Source of the DNA: Kribbella sp. ALI-6-A
GTDB lineage: Bacteria; Actinomycetota; Actinomycetes; Propionibacteriales; Kribbellaceae
Assembly (NCBI RefSeq): GCF_001984195.1
Contig: NZ_MTQN01000009.1
Span: 186,001-250,000 of the forward strand
Reading direction: 5' to 3'
Length of the DNA stretch: 64,000 nt
Part shown: piece by piece, positions 15,324-24,870 of the stretch
How positions within the stretch are numbered: position 1 is the stretch's first letter
Layout: the number at the start of each line of letters is the position of its first letter
Program-made: the position numbers and the translations under genes
Notes under the pieces: generated by a model
Database searches by the model: none
Told to the model about the DNA's origin: nothing
The model's input: the letters and a program-made list of their open reading frames with translations, nothing else

Positions 15324-17036
15324 TCAGACCGGCGAGACGATGTCCGGCGCTTCCAGCCGGACCTTGTCGGCCGACTCGTCGTCCGGCTGGTCCTGGGAGT
15401 CGCGCTCGGACTGGACCCGGCGCTGGTAGAACGAGACCTCCCGCTCGATCGTCGCCTCGTCCCAGCCGAGCACCGGCGCCATCAACCGGGCCGCGGCGTC
15501 CGCCGCACCGACGCCGCGGTCCCAGGCCTCGATCGAGATCCGGGTCCGCCGAGCCAGTACGTCGTCCAGGTGCCGCGCGCCCTCGGACCGGGCCGCGTAG
15601 ACGACCTCGGCCTTCAGGTAGTCCTGCGTGCCCGGCAACTGCTCACCCAGCGACGGGTCCTCTTCGACCAGCTGGAGCACCTCGTGGATCAGCGCGCCGT
15701 ACCGGTTGAGCAGGTGCTCGATCCGGGCCACGTGCAGCCCGGACTGCCGCGCGATCAGGTGCCGCTGGTTCCACAGCGCCGGGTAGCCGTCCGCGCCGAC
15801 CAGCGGGATCGTTTTGGTCGTGCACTTCGGCACCCGGCCGTCGAGCGCGTTCGCCACCGCGTCGATGGCGTCCTTGGCCATCACCCGGTACGTCGTGTAC
15901 TTGCCACCGGCAACCACCACGAGACCCGGCGCCGCGTGCGCGACGACGTGCTCGCGGGACAGCTTCGACGTGCTCTCCGACTCCCCCGCCAGCAGCGGCC
16001 GGAGCCCGGCGTACACGCCCTCGACGTCCTCGCGGGTCAGCGGCGTGGTCAGCACCGAGTTCACGTGCTCGAGCAGGTACTCGATGTCCTTGCTGGTCGC
16101 GGCCGGGTGGGCCTTGTCCAGGTTCCAGTCGGTGTCGGTGGTGCCGATCAGCCAGTGCCGGCCCCACGGGATCACGAACAGCACGGACTTCTCGGTCCGC
16201 AGGATCATCCCGGTGCTGGACTGGATCCGGTCCTTCGGCACGACCAGGTGGATGCCCTTCGACGCGCGCACGTGGTATTGCCCGCGCTCGCCGACCATCG
16301 CCTGGGTGTCGTCGGTCCACACCCCGGTCGCGTTCACCACCTGCTTGGCCCGGACCTCGAACTCGCGGCCGCTCTCCAGGTCCTTGGCCTGGACGCCGGT
16401 GACCCGCTCGCCCTGGCGCAGGAACCCGGTCACCTTCACCCGGTTCGCGACATGAGCGCCGTACGACGCCGCGGTGCGGGCCAGCTCCATCGTGTGCCGG
16501 GCGTCGTCGACCTGGGCGTCGTAGTACTGCAACGCGCCGACCAGGGCCGACTTCTTCAGGCTCGGCACCAGCCGCATCGCGCCGCGCCGGGTCAGGTGCC
16601 GGTGGATCGGCAGGCCCGCGCCGAGGCCCGAGCTGACCGCCATCGCGTCGTACAGGGCGACGCCGGCGCCGGCGTAGATCCGCTCCCACCAGCGGTGCTG
16701 CAGCGGGTAGAGGAACGGCACCGGCTTGACCAGGTGAGGTGCGAGGCGTTGCAGGAGCAGCCCGCGCTCCTGCAACGCCTCGTGCACCAGCCGGAAGTCG
16801 AGCATCTCCAGGTACCGCAAGCCGCCGTGCACCAGCTTGCTGGACCTGCTGGAGGTGCCGCTGGCGAAGTCCCGCGCCTCCAGCAGGCCGGTGGTCAGGC
16901 CCCGGGTCGCGGCGTCCAGGGCCGACCCGGTGCCGACCACCCCGCCACCGATCACCAGGACGTCCAGTTCGCGGCCGTCCGCCATCGCGTCGATGGCCTC
17001 CGACCTCGCTTGCGGGGACAGAGCCACTACAGCCAC
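15324..17036 (-). CDS. glpD: Glycerol-3-phosphate dehydrogenase, FAD-dependent
   Basis: 570 residues. It oxidises sn-glycerol 3-phosphate to dihydroxyacetone phosphate at the membrane and passes electrons to quinone. The FAD site is DVLVIGGGVVGTGSALDAATRG (about residues 25-46), followed by ARDFASGTSSRSSKLVHGGLRYLE, the conserved flavin/substrate segment of GlpD. VIPWGRHWLIGTTDTDW and VAGGKYTTYRVMAKDA are further family blocks, and the C-terminal helical DAO_C domain follows. It is the last gene of the minus-strand glpF-glpK-glpD operon, starting 48 bases after glpK ends. Confidence 0.95.
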   Translation of the reverse strand: MAVVALSPQARSEAIDAMADGRELDVLVIGGGVVGTGSALDAATRGLTTGLLEARDFASGTSSRSSKLVHGGLRYLEMLDFRLVHEALQERGLLLQRLAPHLVKPVPFLYPLQHRWWERIYAGAGVALYDAMAVSSGLGAGLPIHRHLTRRGAMRLVPSLKKSALVGALQYYDAQVDDARHTMELARTAASYGAHVANRVKVTGFLRQGERVTGVQAKDLESGREFEVRAKQVVNATGVWTDDTQAMVGERGQYHVRASKGIHLVVPKDRIQSSTGMILRTEKSVLFVIPWGRHWLIGTTDTDWNLDKAHPAATSKDIEYLLEHVNSVLTTPLTREDVEGVYAGLRPLLAGESESTSKLSREHVVAHAAPGLVVVAGGKYTTYRVMAKDAIDAVANALDGRVPKCTTKTIPLVGADGYPALWNQRHLIARQSGLHVARIEHLLNRYGALIHEVLQLVEEDPSLGEQLPGTQDYLKAEVVYAARSEGARHLDDVLARRTRISIEAWDRGVGAADAAARLMAPVLGWDEATIEREVSFYQRRVQSERDSQDQPDDESADKVRLEAPDIVSPV

Positions 17037-17084
17037 TGTGCTGTTCCTTCCGGTTGTCTCTCTACTGCTGACTGCTTCTTGCTG

Positions 17085-18602
17085 CTAGTCGACGTCGACC
17101 CAGTCGAGCGTGCGCTGGACCGCCTTCTCCCAGCCCTTGTATCCGTCGGCGCGCTGCTCGTCGTTCCACTGCGGTGTCCAGCGCTTGTCCTCGTTCCAGT
17201 TCTGCACCAGCTCGTCGGTGTTGTTCCAGAACCCGACCGCCAGCCCCGCCGCGTACGCCGCGCCGAGCGCCGTCGTCTCCGCGACGACCGGCTTGCTCAC
17301 CGGTACGCCGAGGATGTCGGCCTGCATCTGCATGCACAGCTCGTTCGCCGTCACCCCACCGTCGACCTTGAGGACCTCGAGCTTCACCCCGGAGTCCTTC
17401 TCCATCGCGTCGGCGACGTCCTTGCTCTGGTAGCAGATCGCTTCCAGTGTTGCTCGGGCCAGGTGGGCGTTGGTGTTGAACCGGGACAGCCCGACGATCG
17501 CGCCGCGCGCGTCGGAGCGCCAGTACGGCGCGAACAGGCCGGAGAACGCCGGGACGAAGTACACGCCGCCGTTGTCCTGGACCTGCCGGGCCAGCGTCTC
17601 GGTCTCGCTCGCGCCGGAGATGATGCCGAGCTGGTCGCGCAGCCACTGCACGGCCGACCCGGTGACGGCGATCGAGCCCTCCAGCGCGTAGACCGGTGCC
17701 TCGTCGCCGAACTTGTAGGCCATCGTGCTGAGCAGCCCCGCCTTCGAGCGGACCAGCTCGGTGCCGGTGTTCAGCAGCATGAAGTTGCCGGTGCCGTAGG
17801 TGTTCTTGGCCTCGCCCGGGTTGAAGCAGACCTGGCCGACGGTCGCGGCCTGCTGGTCGCCGAGGTCACCGGTGAGCGGGACGACGCCGCCGAGTGGGCC
17901 GTTCGCCAGCGTTTCGCCGTACTTGTTGGGGTCCGACGACGGCCGGATCTCCGGCAGCATCTGCCGGGGGATGTTGAAGAACGAGATCAGCTCGTCGTCC
18001 CAGTCGAGCGTCTCCAGGTTCATCAGCATCGTGCGGCTGGCGTTGGTGACGTCGGTGACGTGAACCCCGCCGTCGACGCCGCCGGTGAGGTGCCACAGCA
18101 GCCAGGTGTCGGTGTTGCCGAACACGGCGTCACCGGCCTCGGCGGCCTCGCGGACCCCGTCGACGTTCTCCAGGATCCACTGCACCTTGCCGGCCGAGAA
18201 GTACGTCGCCGGCGGCAGCCCGGCCTTCTGCCGGATCACGTCGCCCTTGCCCTCACGCTCCAGCGCCGACGCGATCCGGTCCGTCCGGGTGTCCTGCCAG
18301 ACGATCGCGTTGTAGTACGGGCGGCCGGTCTTGCGGTTCCAGACCACGGCCGTCTCGCGCTGGTTGGTGATGCCGAGCGCCGCCAGATCGCTGGCCTGCA
18401 GGTTGTTGGCGTTCAGGGCGGTCCTGATCACCGAGCTCGTGCGCTCCCAAATCTCCACCGGGTTGTGCTCGACCCAGCCCGCCTGCGGCAGGATCTGCGA
18501 GTGCTCCAGCTGGTGCTTGCCCACCTCGTTGCCGGAATGGTCGAAGATCATGAAGCGGGTGCTCGTGGTGCCCTGGTCGACGGCGCCGACGAAGTCAGCC
18601 AT
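17085..18602 (-). CDS. glpK: Glycerol kinase, copy 2 (operon copy)
   Basis: 505-residue FGGY kinase beginning [21 protein letters not shown]. It has the same catalytic blocks as copy 1 ([70 protein letters not shown]). The start is set at the ATG with GAGGAGAGG upstream rather than the longer in-frame start 18 bases earlier. It lies between glpF and glpD, so this copy is the one tied to glycerol uptake. It differs throughout from copy 1 and so is not a recent duplicate; the two may respond to different signals. Confidence 0.95.
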   Translation of the reverse strand: MADFVGAVDQGTTSTRFMIFDHSGNEVGKHQLEHSQILPQAGWVEHNPVEIWERTSSVIRTALNANNLQASDLAALGITNQRETAVVWNRKTGRPYYNAIVWQDTRTDRIASALEREGKGDVIRQKAGLPPATYFSAGKVQWILENVDGVREAAEAGDAVFGNTDTWLLWHLTGGVDGGVHVTDVTNASRTMLMNLETLDWDDELISFFNIPRQMLPEIRPSSDPNKYGETLANGPLGGVVPLTGDLGDQQAATVGQVCFNPGEAKNTYGTGNFMLLNTGTELVRSKAGLLSTMAYKFGDEAPVYALEGSIAVTGSAVQWLRDQLGIISGASETETLARQVQDNGGVYFVPAFSGLFAPYWRSDARGAIVGLSRFNTNAHLARATLEAICYQSKDVADAMEKDSGVKLEVLKVDGGVTANELCMQMQADILGVPVSKPVVAETTALGAAYAAGLAVGFWNNTDELVQNWNEDKRWTPQWNDEQRADGYKGWEKAVQRTLDWVDVD

Positions 18603-18629
18603 GGAAGGTCCTCTCCTCACAGGTCGATG

Positions 18630-19472
18630 TCATGCGGTGGTGTTCTCCTCGGGGATCCGGCCCGGCTCCTCGTCGTCGTCCGCGATCGGCAGGTTCCGCC
18701 CGACCAGCAGGTCGTACAGGAACGCACCGATCAGCGCGCCGATGATCGGTGCCACGATCGGCACCCAGAAATAGATGTCCCCGAACTGATCCTTGAACGC
18801 TCCCTCGTACCCGGTGAAGAACGAGGCCAGCCGCGGCCCGAAGTCGCGCGCCGGGTTGATCGCGTAGCCGGCGTTGGTGCCCCAGGCCATCCCGATGCCG
18901 ACCACCAGCAAGCCGACGATGAACGGCGCCAGGTTGGCGGCCGGGGCGGTGTTGCGCAGGTCGGTGATCGCCAGGATGACCAGCATCAGGATCGCGGTCC
19001 CGATGATCTGGTCGCGGAAACCGCCCCACATGCCGACCCCGAGATCCAGGCTCCCGTTGCCCGGCAGCGTCGAGAACACGCCCTGGCTCTTGATCGTCAG
19101 CCCCGGGTCGAACTTGTTCAGCGCCTCGGTGTAGTTCCAGCGGACCACCAGCGCCGCCAGAAACGCACCGAGCAACTGGGCCACCGAGTACGGCAGCACC
19201 TTCTTCCAGGAGAAACCGCGGAACGCCGCCAGCGCGATCGTCACCGCCGGGTTGAGGTGCGCGCCGGTCATCCGGCCCGCGACGTAGATGCCGAGGGTCA
19301 CCCCGATGCCCCAGGCCCAGGCGATCGAGTCGTGGTCACCCAGTCCCTCGCCGCCGGCGACCACCTGCGCCACCACACCGCATCCGAACAGGATCAGGAT
19401 GAACGTGCCGGCCAGTTCGGCGGAGCACTCCCCCAGAAGGGTCTTAGCCTTGACGGCTTCAGTCGTAGCCAT
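18630..19472 (-). CDS. glpF: Glycerol facilitator (aquaglyceroporin)
   Basis: 280-residue MIP-family channel with six membrane helices and two half-helices. The first NPA motif is at 74-76 (HLNPAV) and the second at 206-208 (INPARDFGPR). Asp210 after the second NPA is the residue that distinguishes glycerol facilitators from water-selective aquaporins. It is the first gene of the operon, 27 bases before glpK, with GAAGGGAG upstream of the ATG. The acidic C-terminal tail (ADDDEEPGRIPEEN) is cytoplasmic. It lets glycerol equilibrate across the membrane so that the kinase can trap it. Confidence 0.95.
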   Translation of the reverse strand: MATTEAVKAKTLLGECSAELAGTFILILFGCGVVAQVVAGGEGLGDHDSIAWAWGIGVTLGIYVAGRMTGAHLNPAVTIALAAFRGFSWKKVLPYSVAQLLGAFLAALVVRWNYTEALNKFDPGLTIKSQGVFSTLPGNGSLDLGVGMWGGFRDQIIGTAILMLVILAITDLRNTAPAANLAPFIVGLLVVGIGMAWGTNAGYAINPARDFGPRLASFFTGYEGAFKDQFGDIYFWVPIVAPIIGALIGAFLYDLLVGRNLPIADDDEEPGRIPEENTTA

Positions 19473-19514
19473 GCTCTGTCTCCCTTCCACCCCGTGACGA
19501 CCACGGAGGTCTGG

Positions 19515-19543
19515 AATGTAGGAGCGATTGCGAGGCGGCACAA
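19515..19543 (-). promoter_or_regulatory. glpFKD promoter, -35 TTGTGC and -10 TACATT
   Basis: On the minus strand TTGTGC (19543-19538) and TACATT (19520-19515) are separated by 17 bases, a canonical housekeeping-sigma promoter about 43 bases before the glpF ATG. Confidence 0.7.
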
Positions 19544-19550
19544 CGCCGTA

Positions 19551-19569
19551 CGTTCGACATTGTCGAACG
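19551..19569. promoter_or_regulatory. 19-bp palindrome upstream of glpFKD, probable regulator site
   Basis: CGTTCGACATTGTCGAACG has two perfect 9-bp arms around a central T. It ends seven bases before the -35 box, the usual place for an activator. An IclR/GylR-type regulator (gene at 9530) is the natural candidate binder. Site seen; binding protein inferred. Confidence 0.65.
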
Positions 19570-19603
19570 GCGAGTCCCGGGTCACCCACTGCGACACTCG
19601 GAC

Positions 19604-19628
19604 AACCTTTTGAAACGCTCATCGCGTC
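19604..19628 (+). promoter_or_regulatory. ECF-type promoter of the sigma locus
   Basis: AACC and CGTC are separated by 17 bases, the usual form of promoters read by ECF/SigE-family sigma factors, 54 bases before the sigma start codon. The same elements and spacing occur before the sigma region 4 gene at 21249. Confidence 0.5.
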
Positions 19629-19682
19629 AGGGCGGGTGACAAGGGGACGCGCTGGGTGTCCCGACGGGGCGAGAGGACACAG

Positions 19683-20204
19683 ATGGCGACCGGACGTGAC
19701 ACCGGGGAGTTCGAGCAGTTCGCCGTCAGCAGGCACCGGGCACTGTTCCGGTTCGCGTATCTGCTGGCCGGTGAACGCGGACTGGCCGAGGACCTGGTGC
19801 AGGAAGCGCTGACCAAAACCTACGTCAACTGGCACCGGCTGCGGGACTCCGCGAACGCCGAGGCCTACACCCGCAAAGCGATCACCAGTACGGCGATCGG
19901 CTGGTGGCGGCGCAAGTCATGGCACGCTGAGCGCCCGCGGGACGACGTACCGCCGCTGGCCGGGCCGACCGAAGACGTCGCCGCGCGGGTCTGGCTCTGG
20001 CAGGAGCTGTCCCACCTGCCGCCGCGGCAACGCGCGGCGCTGGTGCTGCGCTACTACGAGGACCTGACCGAGGTGGAGACCGCGCGGATCAGACCTGACC
20101 GAGCACGCCGACGACGTCACCGAGCCGGCCCTCGACCTGGACGCGGTGATGCGCACCGGCGAGCGCCGCCGTACTGGCGGGCGGCGTCACGGCCGTCCGC
20201 GTGA
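19683..20204 (+). pseudogene. SigE-family ECF sigma factor, region 4 HTH deleted
   Basis: Residues 1-139 are a normal SigE-family sigma. Region 2 contains LFRFAYLLAGERGLAEDLVQEALTKTYVNWHRL and TSTAIGWWRRKSW, and region 4 begins LSHLPPRQRAALVLRYYEDLTEVETARI. At that point (about 20090) the helix-turn-helix that should follow is missing. The DNA continues directly with what looks like the start of the next gene (DLTEHADDVTEPALDLDAVMRTGERR in another frame), leaving an out-of-frame Arg-rich tail. A deletion has therefore fused the sigma gene to its partner. The product could still bind core polymerase and a -10 element but should not recognise a -35. Confidence 0.7.
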
Positions 20205-21133
20205 ACGACGACCCGTCCCAGCCGGCCGGGCAGTCGATGAACTTCACCGAACGGCGTCCGACGTACGCCGAGGGCGACGTGATCCACTTCGGCTCGGAGT
20301 CCCTCCAGCTCGGTGACGACGAGCTCACGACCTTCGTGCAGACCGACGCCGGGTTCGTCTACGTGACCGCCGACGGCACGGTGAAGGTCGCCGACGGCCG
20401 CCGGACCACGAAGATCGGCACCGGCGACACCACTCAGCGACTCACCGTCGACGACGCCGGCACCCTGGTCGGGTGGGTGGACAGCAGCGCGAAACGCCCT
20501 GAGTTCGTCGTGTACGACGTGGCCGCGCGCCGCGAGATCGTCCGGACGGCGGAAGGCACCGCGAACGCCCCCGAGGACAAGGCGCCGCGGGTCTCCGCGA
20601 TCGACGACGGGTTCGCCTACTTCTCCACCGGCACCACCATCTACCGCTGGCACCTCGCGACCGGCACCGGCACGGTGATCGATTCGCAGGCCGGTCCGGA
20701 CAAGTTGCACTCCGTGGACGCGGGCCGGTTCACCTGGGAGGTGCACCGGGCCTCCGACGACATGAGCCAGATTGCCGTCGGCACCGATCTCCGGCGGCCC
20801 CCGGCGAAGGTCTACCCCGGCTGGGACACCAACGTCTCCCCCGATGCCCGGTACCTGATGACCGACATGGCCGACGAGGTCCGGCTGTTCGACCTGCGGA
20901 CCGGCAACCAACTGCCGCTGAAGTTCCCCGGCTACATCCTGATCGTGCCGACCCAGTGGCAGGGCGACGCCGCCTTCTACGCCGTCGGCTTCAAGAAGAG
21001 CACCGACGAGCGGCTCGACCTGCTGAGATGCTCCACCAGCACGCTGACCTGCCAGGTCGTCAGCGCCGGCTTCGCACCCACGCCGGTCGACCTGCCCGAG
21101 TTCCAGCTCCCGGTGGGCTTCGTCCTCGATTGA
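20171..21133 (+). pseudogene. Extracellular beta-propeller of a sigma-linked membrane protein, N-terminus lost
   Basis: The frame open from 20171 reads VLAGGVTAVRVNDDP (end of a membrane helix) and then about 310 residues of WD40/YWTD-like strands (FGSESLQLGDDELTTFVQ, FVYVTADGTVKVADG, FTWEVHRASDDMSQIAVG, MTDMADEVRLFDLRTGN). Genes for such propeller proteins normally follow SigE-family sigma genes, with a short cytoplasmic segment and a helix first. The cytoplasmic segment is recognisable at 20092-20169 in a different frame, so a second small deletion or frameshift has removed the helix. Translation could begin at GTG 20201, but the product would have no signal or anchor. Probably non-functional as a membrane sensor. 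Confidence 0.6.
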
Positions 21134-21168
21134 CAGGAAACCCGGAAAGAAATCCACGGAACGGATGC

Positions 21169-21193
21169 AACCGATCGCAGGTCCCACAGCGTC
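21169..21193 (+). promoter_or_regulatory. ECF-type promoter before the sigma region 4 gene
   Basis: AACC, 17 bases, CGTC, 55 bases before ATG 21249; the same sequence elements, spacing and distance to the start as the site at 19604-19628. Confidence 0.5.
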
Positions 21194-21248
21194 TTGTTGT
21201 CGGGAGACCACGGACGGACGGCGTCCGCAGGGGGACAAGGGGAATCAA

Positions 21249-21518
21249 ATGACGCAGGTGGATCAGCACGGCACGGTGAAGCACCGCGACGACGTGACGG
21301 CTCGGCACTGGCTCTGGACCGAGCTGCAGAACCTGCCGGCCCGGCAGCGCGACGTCCTGGTCCTGCGCTACTACGAGTCCCGCACCGAGTCCGAGGCAGC
21401 CAGCATCCTCGGCTGCTCGATCCCCGCGGTGAAGCGCCGCACCAACCACGGCCTGCGCCGCCTCACCTCACACCTGGGCCCCGACGCAGTCCTGATCATG
21501 CAGCGCGTCGCCCGCTGA
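21249..21518 (+). CDS. Free-standing sigma-70 region 4 protein (SigE family fragment)
   Basis: 89 residues with AAGGGGA five bases before the ATG. The body is an ECF region 4: RHWLWTELQNLPARQRDVLVLRYYESRTESEAASILGCSIPAVKRRTNHGLRRL, including the intact HTH (ESEAASILGCSIPAVKRRTNHGL). There is no region 2, so it cannot act alone as a sigma factor. The first 16 residues are unrelated linker. It follows the damaged sigma/propeller pair, where exactly this HTH is missing, and has its own ECF-like promoter. It may be the remnant of a second sigma gene, or a functional -35 recognition subunit or competitor. Confidence 0.7.
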   Translation: MTQVDQHGTVKHRDDVTARHWLWTELQNLPARQRDVLVLRYYESRTESEAASILGCSIPAVKRRTNHGLRRLTSHLGPDAVLIMQRVAR

Positions 21519-21533
21519 CCCCGGTACGCCGAA

Positions 21534-21567
21534 CGGCCGGGAACCCCAGTCACGGGGTTCCCGGCCG
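21534..21567. terminator. Strong bidirectional terminator
   Basis: A 14-bp perfect stem (CGGCCGGGAACCCC / GGGGTTCCCGGCCG) with a 6-base loop separates the sigma locus from the convergent peptide transporter operon. Confidence 0.85.
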
Positions 21568-21589
21568 AGACGTCGGTGCAAGCGGTCGC

Positions 21590-22704
<1,115 letters not shown>

Positions 22705-22708
<4 letters not shown>

Positions 22709-23763
22709 AGCTTCGGCAGAATGTCGGTCTCCCACGCGGTTCTGCGCTGCTCCGGGGAGAGGTGGCAGGCGACCTTGTGGCCGTCGCCGATGTCCAGCAG
22801 CTCCGGCCGTTCGGTCTCGCTGCTGCCGCCGTTCAGGTGGGCGTAATTGCACCGCGGGTTGAACGGGCATCCGGTCGGCACGTTGATCAGGCTGGGCGGG
22901 CTGCCCTTGATCGGGATCAGCCGCTCGGTGCGCTCCCGGTCGATCCGCGGCATCGAACCGAGCAGACCCCAGGTGTAGGGGTGCTGCGGCCGCTCGAAGA
23001 TGTCGTCGGCGTTGCCGTACTCGATCGCGCGGCCGGCGTACATCACCTGGATGTCGTCGGCCAGCTCGGCGACCACCCCAAGGTCATGGGTGATGATGAT
23101 GACCGCGGAGTTGAACTCGCTCTGCAGGTCCCGGATCAGGTCCAGGATCTGCGCCTGCACGGTCACGTCGAGCGCCGTGGTCGGCTCGTCGGCGATCAGC
23201 AGGTCGGGGTCGCACGACAGCGCCATCGCGATCATCGCGCGCTGCCGCATACCGCCGGAGAACTGGTGCGGGTAGGCGTCCACCCGCTTGTCCGGCTGCG
23301 GGATGCCGACCCGGTCGAGCATCGCGATCGCGTGCTTGCGCGCGACCTGCTTGCTGACGTCGTTGTGCACCCGGTAGGCCTCGATGATCTGGTGGCCCAC
23401 GGTGTAGAAGGGGTGCATCGCCGACAACGGGTCCTGGAAGATCATCGCCATCCGCTTGCCGCGCAGCTTGCGGACCTCCTCCGCGCTGGACGAGATCAGG
23501 TCCTGGCCGTCGAGAAAGACCTCACCGGTGATCTTGGCCGAGCCGGCCTTGTGCAGCCCCATGATCGACAGGCTGGTGACGCTCTTGCCGGACCCGGACT
23601 CCCCCACGATGCCGAGCGTCTTGCCGCGCTCGAGCTGGAAGGAGATCCCGTCGACCGACTTGACCACGCCGTCGTCGGTCGGGAAGTGCACCTTGAGATC
23701 GCGGACGTCGAGGAACGCCTCGCCCCGCTCGATCCGCTGGACGGGGGCTTGGGATTCGGTCAC
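22705..23763 (-). CDS. Peptide ABC transporter ATPase (DppD/OppD)
   Basis: 352 residues. Walker A is GESGSGKS, the Q-loop is in [21 protein letters not shown], the signature is [17 protein letters not shown], Walker B is [12 protein letters not shown], and the H-loop is in [22 protein letters not shown]. The C-terminal domain has the cysteine motif [11 protein letters not shown] and then a distal CHLSP. It pairs with the OppF-type ATPase. It starts at a GTG within the TGA of the permease gene (4-base overlap) and ends by overlapping the next ATPase gene. Confidence 0.92.
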
Positions 23764-24773
23764 GAGATTCGCACCCTCGGGTCGACGACGGCGTACAGGA
23801 GATCGACGATCAGGTTCGCCAGCACGATGAAGAACGCGGCCACCAGCGTCACGCCGAGCACCTTGGGAAGGTCGTTGGCACGCAGCGCGATGACGGCGTA
23901 CTGGCCGATGCCCGGCAGTGAGAACGTCGTCTCGGTCAGGATCGCGCCACCCAGCAGCAGACCGAGGTCGAGGCCGAAGATGGTCAGGATCGGCGTCAGC
24001 GCGGACCGCAGTCCGTGCTTCATCACGACGGTCCGCTCGGTCAGGCCCTTGGCCCGGGCGGTCCGGACGAAGTCCTCGTTCATCGTCTCGAGCATGCCGG
24101 CCCGGGTCAGTCGTGCGTACGCCGCGGCGTACAGGAAGGCGAGCGTGACCCACGGCAGGATCAGGTCGTAGGCCCACCAGGCGGGATTGGCCGCGTCCAT
24201 CGGGTTCGTGCCGCCCTGCGCCGTCCAGCCGAGGCCGTAGCTGAAGATCGACAGCGACAGCAGACCGGTGAAGAAGATCGGCAGCGAGACACCGGCCAGC
24301 GCCACCGACATCAGCGACCGGTCCAGCGCCGACCCGCGTCTGAGCGCGGAGACGATGCCGGTACCGACTCCGGTGACCAGCCAGATGAACGCCGCACCGA
24401 AGGCCAGTGACGCGGTCACCGGTAGTCGGTCGACCAGGTCCGGCCAGACCGGTTGCTGGGTCAGGAAGGAGTAGCCGAAGCACGGCGCGGGGCAGTGCTC
24501 CGTCGCCGGGCCGTAGTTGTACTCCTGCCCGACGAACAGGCCCTTGAGGAAGCGGCCGTACTGCTCGTAGAGAGGGTCGGTGAAGCCGAGCCTGACTGCG
24601 GTCTCGTGGATCTGCTCCGCGCCCGCGCTCTTGCCGACGTAGCGCGAGGCCAGATCGTCGGCGCTCGCGCCGCCGAGTTTGGGAACCAGGAAGAAGATCG
24701 AGAACGTGACTGCCGTGACGATGAAGAGCAGGACTACTGCTCCGATCACCCGGCGGACCAGATATGCGAACAC
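23760..24773 (-). CDS. Peptide ABC transporter permease (DppB/OppB)
   Basis: 337 residues starting at GTG (MFAYLVRRVIGAVVLLFIVTAVTFSIFFLV). The conserved N-terminal helix and LGFTDPLYEQYGRFLKGL segment are typical of DppB. Six membrane helices are predicted by eye. The EAA loop (EDFVRTARAKGLTERTVVMKHGLRSALTPI) docks to the ATPases. The end DPRVRIS overlaps the next gene. Odd point: an extra loop with two cysteines (HCPAPCFGYSF, near residues 93-103) lies in the extracytoplasmic segment. Confidence 0.9.
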   Translation of the reverse strand: MFAYLVRRVIGAVVLLFIVTAVTFSIFFLVPKLGGASADDLASRYVGKSAGAEQIHETAVRLGFTDPLYEQYGRFLKGLFVGQEYNYGPATEHCPAPCFGYSFLTQQPVWPDLVDRLPVTASLAFGAAFIWLVTGVGTGIVSALRRGSALDRSLMSVALAGVSLPIFFTGLLSLSIFSYGLGWTAQGGTNPMDAANPAWWAYDLILPWVTLAFLYAAAYARLTRAGMLETMNEDFVRTARAKGLTERTVVMKHGLRSALTPILTIFGLDLGLLLGGAILTETTFSLPGIGQYAVIALRANDLPKVLGVTLVAAFFIVLANLIVDLLYAVVDPRVRIS

Positions 24774-24785
24774 CGTGCTCGGCGT

Positions 24786-24819
24786 GGTGGCCGGTGATCA
24801 TCGCTGATCACCGGCCACC
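24786..24819 (-). promoter_or_regulatory. Intra-operon stem-loop between binding protein and permease
   Basis: A 15-bp perfect stem (GGTGGCCGGTGATCA / TGATCACCGGCCACC) with a TCGC tetraloop lies in the 97-base gap before the permease start. Such hairpins usually protect the upstream binding-protein message or partly terminate, so that binding protein is made in excess. Also possible as a bidirectional terminator. Confidence 0.7.
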
Positions 24820-24870
24820 GTCAGCCTTCACCTACCTCTGCTGCGGAATGTTGGTCAGGGCAACCGAGAA

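Noticed and set aside
15306..19613. A 4.3 kb open frame on the plus strand opposite glpD, glpK and glpF
   Set aside because: It is the antisense shadow produced by G/C third positions in the three real genes; the peptide is Arg/Val/Asp-rich, has no domain and no start signals.
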